A stretch of 9,280 nucleotides of DNA, taken from contig JALULO010000163.1 of the NCBI GenBank assembly GCA_027056215.1, positions 1-9,280 of the forward strand, read 5' to 3'. This DNA is from Campylobacterales bacterium. GTDB lineage: Bacteria > Campylobacterota > Campylobacteria > Campylobacterales > QNZT01. Shown one piece after another: positions 6,870-9,280 of this stretch. The notes beneath the pieces were generated by a model. The model saw only the letters and a list, made by a program, of their open reading frames with translations, did no database searches and was not told where the DNA came from. Within the stretch, counting starts at the first letter, position 1; the number at the start of each line of letters is the position of its first letter. Both the position numbers and the translations under genes were made by a program.

Positions 6870-8252
6870 ATGGCAAAACTCGCAAGTGGTCGTGTGACTG
6901 AAAAAAGCTCTGAACTTTTAGACAAATTTAACGCTTCCTTACCTTTTGATAAAAAATTATATGCAGAAGATATAGCAGGTTCTATCGCCCATGCTACGAT
7001 GCTTGAAGCGCAAGGGATATTGACTCAACTGGAGTTAAAAGATATCGTTCATGGTTTGGGAATGATTCAAAAAGAGATAGAAGAGGGGATATTCGTTTTT
7101 GATATTGCCGATGAAGATATACATATGGCTATCGAAAAACGACTCACTGATTTGATAGGGGATACGGGTAAAAAACTGCATACTGCAAGAAGCAGAAACG
7201 ATCAAGTAGCATTGGACTTTCGTTTATATGTACAAAAAAACACACTTAAAATCAAAGATTTTCTGCTTGAGCTAGAACGCACATTTTTGGATATTGCCAA
7301 AGAGCATACGACTACGATGTTACCTGGCATGACGCATCTCCAACACGCACAACCGATCAATTTTGCCTATCATATGTTGGCATATATGAGTATGTTTAAA
7401 CGTGATATTGAGAGATTACAAAGTGCTTATAAGCGAAATAACTTTTCACCTATAGGTTGTGCGGCACTTGCTGGTACGCCACATGATTTAAACCGTGAGA
7501 TGACAGCCCAGTTACTTGGATTTGAAGCACCGACTGTAAACTGTCTCGATACAGTTAGTGATAGAGATTTTGCACTTGATATCCTTTACAATATTGCGGC
7601 GATTATGACGCATATTTCCAGACTTTCAGAAGAGTTGATTTTATGGTCTAGTAGTGAATTTAAATTTGTTTCACTGAGTGATGCTTATTCAACAAGTAGC
7701 TCCATCATGCCACAAAAGAAAAATCCAGATGTGCCTGAACTCTTACGCGGTAAAACAGGGCGCGTGTATGGAAATCTAATCTCTCTTTTAACAGTTCTAA
7801 AAGGACTTCCACTCGCATACAATAAAGATATGCAAGAAGATAAAGAAGGTGTTTTTGACAGTGTTGAAAATGTACTTTTATCTATCGAGATATTGACACA
7901 AGCACTTAAAACGATGACTGTTCATGTGGACAACATGGAAAAAGCTTGTAAAATAGGGCATCTAAGTGCAACAGATCTTGCGGATTATCTTGTACAAAAA
8001 TGTGATATGCCATTTCGTGATGCATATAAAATCACCGGTGCAATAGTTGTGGAAGCAGAAAAAATGGGTGTCGATTTGAGTGAAATGCCGGTTGAAAAGC
8101 TACAAGCACTTGATAGCAGAATAGGTGAAGATATAAGTAAATATCTTGATCTACGACACTCTATGAATGCACGAAATTCACAAGGTGGTACAGCTACAGA
8201 TGCAACACAAAAACAGATAGCGTATTTTCAAAAGTGGTTAGGAGGCTATTAG
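6870..8252 (+). CDS. argH: Argininosuccinate lyase
   Basis: This cytosolic 460-residue enzyme is full length for the family. It splits argininosuccinate into arginine and fumarate, the last step of arginine synthesis (EC 4.3.2.1). Fumarase/aspartase superfamily features are clear: HTARSRNDQ (104-112), GMTHLQHAQP (153-162) with the conserved T155/H156 region, and the signature SSSIMPQKKNPD (276-287). S278 is at the catalytic-loop serine position, followed by K283 and N285. The second residue before the serine pair, often Gly in the family, is Ser here, a minor variant. The start at 6870 follows GGGGA by four bases and gives MAKLASGR, a normal ArgH beginning. The gene has its own -10 box, so it is probably a separate unit although codirectional with the preceding gene. 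The codons for the C-terminal WLGGY contain an AGGAGG sequence (8240-8245). Confidence 0.98.
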   Translation: MAKLASGRVTEKSSELLDKFNASLPFDKKLYAEDIAGSIAHATMLEAQGILTQLELKDIVHGLGMIQKEIEEGIFVFDIADEDIHMAIEKRLTDLIGDTGKKLHTARSRNDQVALDFRLYVQKNTLKIKDFLLELERTFLDIAKEHTTTMLPGMTHLQHAQPINFAYHMLAYMSMFKRDIERLQSAYKRNNFSPIGCAALAGTPHDLNREMTAQLLGFEAPTVNCLDTVSDRDFALDILYNIAAIMTHISRLSEELILWSSSEFKFVSLSDAYSTSSSIMPQKKNPDVPELLRGKTGRVYGNLISLLTVLKGLPLAYNKDMQEDKEGVFDSVENVLLSIEILTQALKTMTVHVDNMEKACKIGHLSATDLADYLVQKCDMPFRDAYKITGAIVVEAEKMGVDLSEMPVEKLQALDSRIGEDISKYLDLRHSMNARNSQGGTATDATQKQIAYFQKWLGGY

Positions 8253-8327
8253 ACTCATGCTTGATTGGCTGCAAAAACTACTCTTTTGCCTCAATCAGAT
8301 ACGTCGGACAGCCTCCTAGGAGTCTAA
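8239..8327. repeat. Structured inverted-repeat region at the argH 3' end
   Basis: TAGGAGGCT (8239-8247, inside the last argH codons) pairs perfectly with AGCCTCCTA (8310-8318). It encloses a second hairpin: TGATTGG (8262-8268) with TCAATCA (8291-8297, one G-T pair), then GCAAAA (8271-8276) with TTTTGC (8284-8289). An alternative 8-bp pairing, TTAGACTC (8249-8256) with GAGTCTAA (8320-8327), excludes both the outer stem and the terminator that follows. This much pairing is not needed for termination. It may be a short interspersed repeat, an attachment-like site or a regulatory 3' UTR. I do not recognise a known family. Confidence 0.45.
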
Positions 8328-8342
8328 GCGACTCCATTTTTT
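8319..8342 (+). terminator. Rho-independent terminator of argH
   Basis: GGAGTC (8319-8324) pairs with GACTCC (8330-8335) around the loop TAAGC, followed by six T's (8337-8342). The T-run overlaps the stop codon of the convergent HIT gene. The stem is short but ends in two G-C pairs at its 3' foot, and the position 66 bp after argH fits. Confidence 0.75.
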
Positions 8343-8697
8343 AGATCGCTTTTCGTGCACTATCCTCTGCCAACTGAGGCCAGCTTAGTTTTGTACCACC
8401 CAAAAGATGAAAATGTAGATGAGGAACTTCTTGTCCTCCATCTTTCCCATTGTTGGTGATAAGACGATAACCGCTTTGATCTAGTTCAAGGAGCTTTGCA
8501 ACTTCTTGGATAAAAGAGGTCATCTTTGCCATAAGTTCTGGCGAAGTGAGTTGGAAATTTTCAACATGTTCTTTGGGAATAATCAAAATATGAACAGGTG
8601 CTTTTGGATAGATATCATGAAAAGCGATAAACGCATCATTTTCTAAAATCTTATTGCTTGGAATCTCACCTTCGACGATTTTGCAAAATATACACAT
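8341..8697 (-). CDS. HIT family protein (HINT-like purine nucleoside phosphoramidase)
   Basis: This is a 118-residue small cytosolic protein with the histidine triad VPHLHFHLLGG (91-101). It gives H93, H95 and H97, with H95 at the nucleophile position known from HINT1. The N-terminal CIFCKIVEGEIPS has C2 and C5, which with H44 and H93 match the zinc-binding residues of bacterial HinT-type members. APVHILIIPKEH (33-44) and NGKDGGQEVPH (83-93) are also family-typical. Members hydrolyse AMP-linked substrates such as nucleoside phosphoramidates; the physiological substrate here is unknown. The start is supported by AAGGAG (complement of 8705-8710), seven bases upstream. The gene converges on argH and is divergent from pheS; HIT-pheS adjacency is also found in Campylobacter. 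Its likely promoter region is interrupted by the palindromic element at 8718. Confidence 0.93.
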   Translation of the reverse strand: MCIFCKIVEGEIPSNKILENDAFIAFHDIYPKAPVHILIIPKEHVENFQLTSPELMAKMTSFIQEVAKLLELDQSGYRLITNNGKDGGQEVPHLHFHLLGGTKLSWPQLAEDSARKAI

Positions 8698-8717
8698 AAC
8701 TTAGCTCCTTAAAGATA

Positions 8718-8751
8718 TATTACCCCACTAAGTAAATACCCAAATTTTTGA
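8718..8751 (+). repeat. Left terminal inverted repeat
   Basis: This pairs with 8954-8987 with one mismatch in 34 positions; the outer 27 bp are perfect. Its outward end lies eight bases from the HIT ribosome binding site. The complement reads TAATAT at 8717-8722, a possible -10 box for the HIT gene formed across the element boundary. Confidence 0.85.
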
Positions 8752-8953
8752 TGCTGTGATTTCGTTCATAATCAAGGCAGATTTTTGAAGGACTCGCCGT
8801 AGCGAATTCAAAAAAATCTAACGCGGAGTATGGACGAAAGCACAGCACCCTTCGGGAAGAGTGAGAGAAGGCAACCTGCAAGTGAAAAAATCTTTGAATT
8901 AACCAGTTAGTCCTACAGATTTTTTCACTCACATTTCACCTCCTCTCACTCTT

Positions 8954-8987
8954 TCAAAAGTTTGGGTATTTACTTAGTGGGGTAATA
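8954..8987 (-). repeat. Right terminal inverted repeat
   Basis: This is the mirror copy of 8718-8751, ending GGGGTAATA next to CAACC. It lies 12 bases upstream of the probable pheS -10 box, so the -35 region of that promoter would fall inside the repeat. Confidence 0.85.
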
Positions 8988-8999
8988 CAACCATGGTAA

Positions 9000-9005
9000 T
9001 ATAGT
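9000..9005 (+). promoter_or_regulatory. Possible -10 box of pheS
   Basis: TATAGT at 9000-9005 stands 51 bases before the pheS ATG, the best -10 match in the 69 bp between the palindromic element and the gene. No -35 hexamer is evident outside the element. The call rests on position and similarity to TATAAT only. Confidence 0.35.
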
Positions 9006-9056
9006 TTCCCTTAATCCATTTTTCAATACAATCAACAAAAAATTTTAGGTGCTTTG

Positions 9057-9280
9057 ATGGAAAGTTTAGAAGAAAAAATTAAGCAGGCAAATGATCTTAA
9101 AACATTGGAAAATGTACGTATAGAGATTTTTGGGAAAAAAGGTGTTTTGGCGGCAGAATTTGCCAAGATGAAAGAAGTGCCAAACAATGAGAAAAAAGAG
9201 TTTGCAAAAAATCTCAATATTCAAAAGGCAAAGTTAACAAATCTTTTTGATACAAAAAAATTGATTCTTGAATCTGAAGC
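9057..9280 (+). CDS. pheS: Phenylalanine--tRNA ligase alpha subunit, N-terminal part
   Basis: The frame runs open from the ATG at 9057 to the window edge, giving about 74 residues of a protein normally near 330. It begins MESLEEKIKQANDLKTLENV. The IEIFGKKGVLAAEFAKMKEV stretch (about 23-42) corresponds to the conserved FLGKKGxLT segment of the PheS N-terminal tRNA-binding coiled coil. A second lysine/leucine-rich helix follows (NEKKEFAKNLNIQKAKL). PheS with PheT forms the heterotetramer that charges tRNA-Phe; the catalytic core lies beyond the window, and pheT would be expected downstream. The ribosome binding site is modest (TAGG at 9046-9049, seven bases before the ATG). Location beside a HIT gene agrees with other Campylobacterota. 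Identification from the N-terminus only is good but not absolute. Confidence 0.88.
   Translation, partial: MESLEEKIKQANDLKTLENVRIEIFGKKGVLAAEFAKMKEVPNNEKKEFAKNLNIQKAKLTNLFDTKKLILESE

Larger units (their letters stand above)
8718..8987. mobile_element. MITE-like palindromic element with 34-bp terminal inverted repeats
   Basis: The left end TATTACCCCACTAAGTAAAT (8718-8737), continuing to 8751, is the reverse complement of 8954-8987 with one mismatch (8745/8960) over 34 bp. If the element proper is TTACCCC...GGGGTAA (8720-8985), it is flanked on both sides by TA. That fits a TA target duplication, as made by IS630/mariner-type transposases. Inside, 8752-8770 pairs with 8829-8847 (one mismatch, one G-T pair), and 8857-8867 with 8943-8953 (perfect). 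AGTGAAAAAATCT (8881-8893) pairs with AGATTTTTTCACT (8917-8929) in the same register. Almost the whole element thus folds into a three-way junction. It holds no transposase and no credible gene, so it would be non-autonomous. It fills most of the 359-bp gene-free gap between the divergent HIT and pheS genes. I do not recognise the family. Confidence 0.75.

Noticed and set aside
8278..8337. Minus-strand 19-codon frame (MESLRLLGGCPTYLIEAKE), in frame with HIT after its stop
   Set aside because: It has no ribosome binding site and lies within the hairpin and terminator region. Being in frame with HIT is a one-in-three accident, and stop readthrough has no support.
8720..8932. 70-codon minus-strand frame inside the palindromic element
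   Set aside because: Its composition follows the inverted repeats, its stop comes from the terminal repeat, and it resembles no transposase or other protein.
8718..8987. Integron attC site or CRISPR array
   Set aside because: There are no direct repeats with spacers, no attC core sites and no integrase nearby. The structure is a single long inverted repeat with nested hairpins.

Overview
The window looks like chromosomal DNA of a low-GC member of the Campylobacterota (Sulfurimonas/Sulfurovum/Arcobacter-like). The grounds are the AT-rich sequence, the T-rich promoters with isolated TATAAT boxes, the campylobacterotal form of the biotin-dependent carboxyltransferase (DTTFRDGFQS instead of the usual DTTLRDAHQS), and the neighbourhood pycB/oadA - pckA - argH - HIT - pheS. 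As I recall it, Campylobacter jejuni keeps related pairs of these genes together. The genus is an inference; no rRNA is present.

Layout: (1) 2-346, the 3' end of an ankyrin-repeat protein gene. (2) 480-3858, a tightly coupled operon oadG-oadA-oadB for a membrane-bound, biotin-dependent, Na+-linked oxaloacetate decarboxylase. (3) 3915-5507, pckA (ATP-type PEP carboxykinase) behind a palindrome that overlaps its -10 box, closed by a strong terminator at 5510-5537. (4) 5642-6826, a sulfide:quinone-reductase-like flavoprotein that lacks one of the usual redox cysteines. (5) 6870-8252, argH (argininosuccinate lyase) with its own -10 box and a hairpin over its ribosome binding site. It is followed by an unusually structured 3' region and a terminator at 8319-8342. 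(6) 8341-8697 on the minus strand, a HIT/HINT-family nucleotide hydrolase. (7) 8718-8987, a 270-bp palindromic, MITE-like element in the divergent gap. (8) 9057-9280, the 5' end of pheS, cut by the window edge.

OadGAB and PckA act on the oxaloacetate/pyruvate/PEP node, so the first half of the window is a C3/C4 interconversion module. OadA may also (or instead) act as the PycB subunit of a two-subunit pyruvate carboxylase with a biotin carboxylase encoded elsewhere. ArgH, HIT and PheS are housekeeping genes.

The most unusual item is the element at 8718-8987. It has near-perfect 34-bp terminal inverted repeats flanked by TA, and its interior folds into two further long hairpins. Nearly the whole element can therefore form a three-way (Y-shaped) junction with complementary apical loops. 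It carries no transposase and abuts the start regions of both neighbouring genes.
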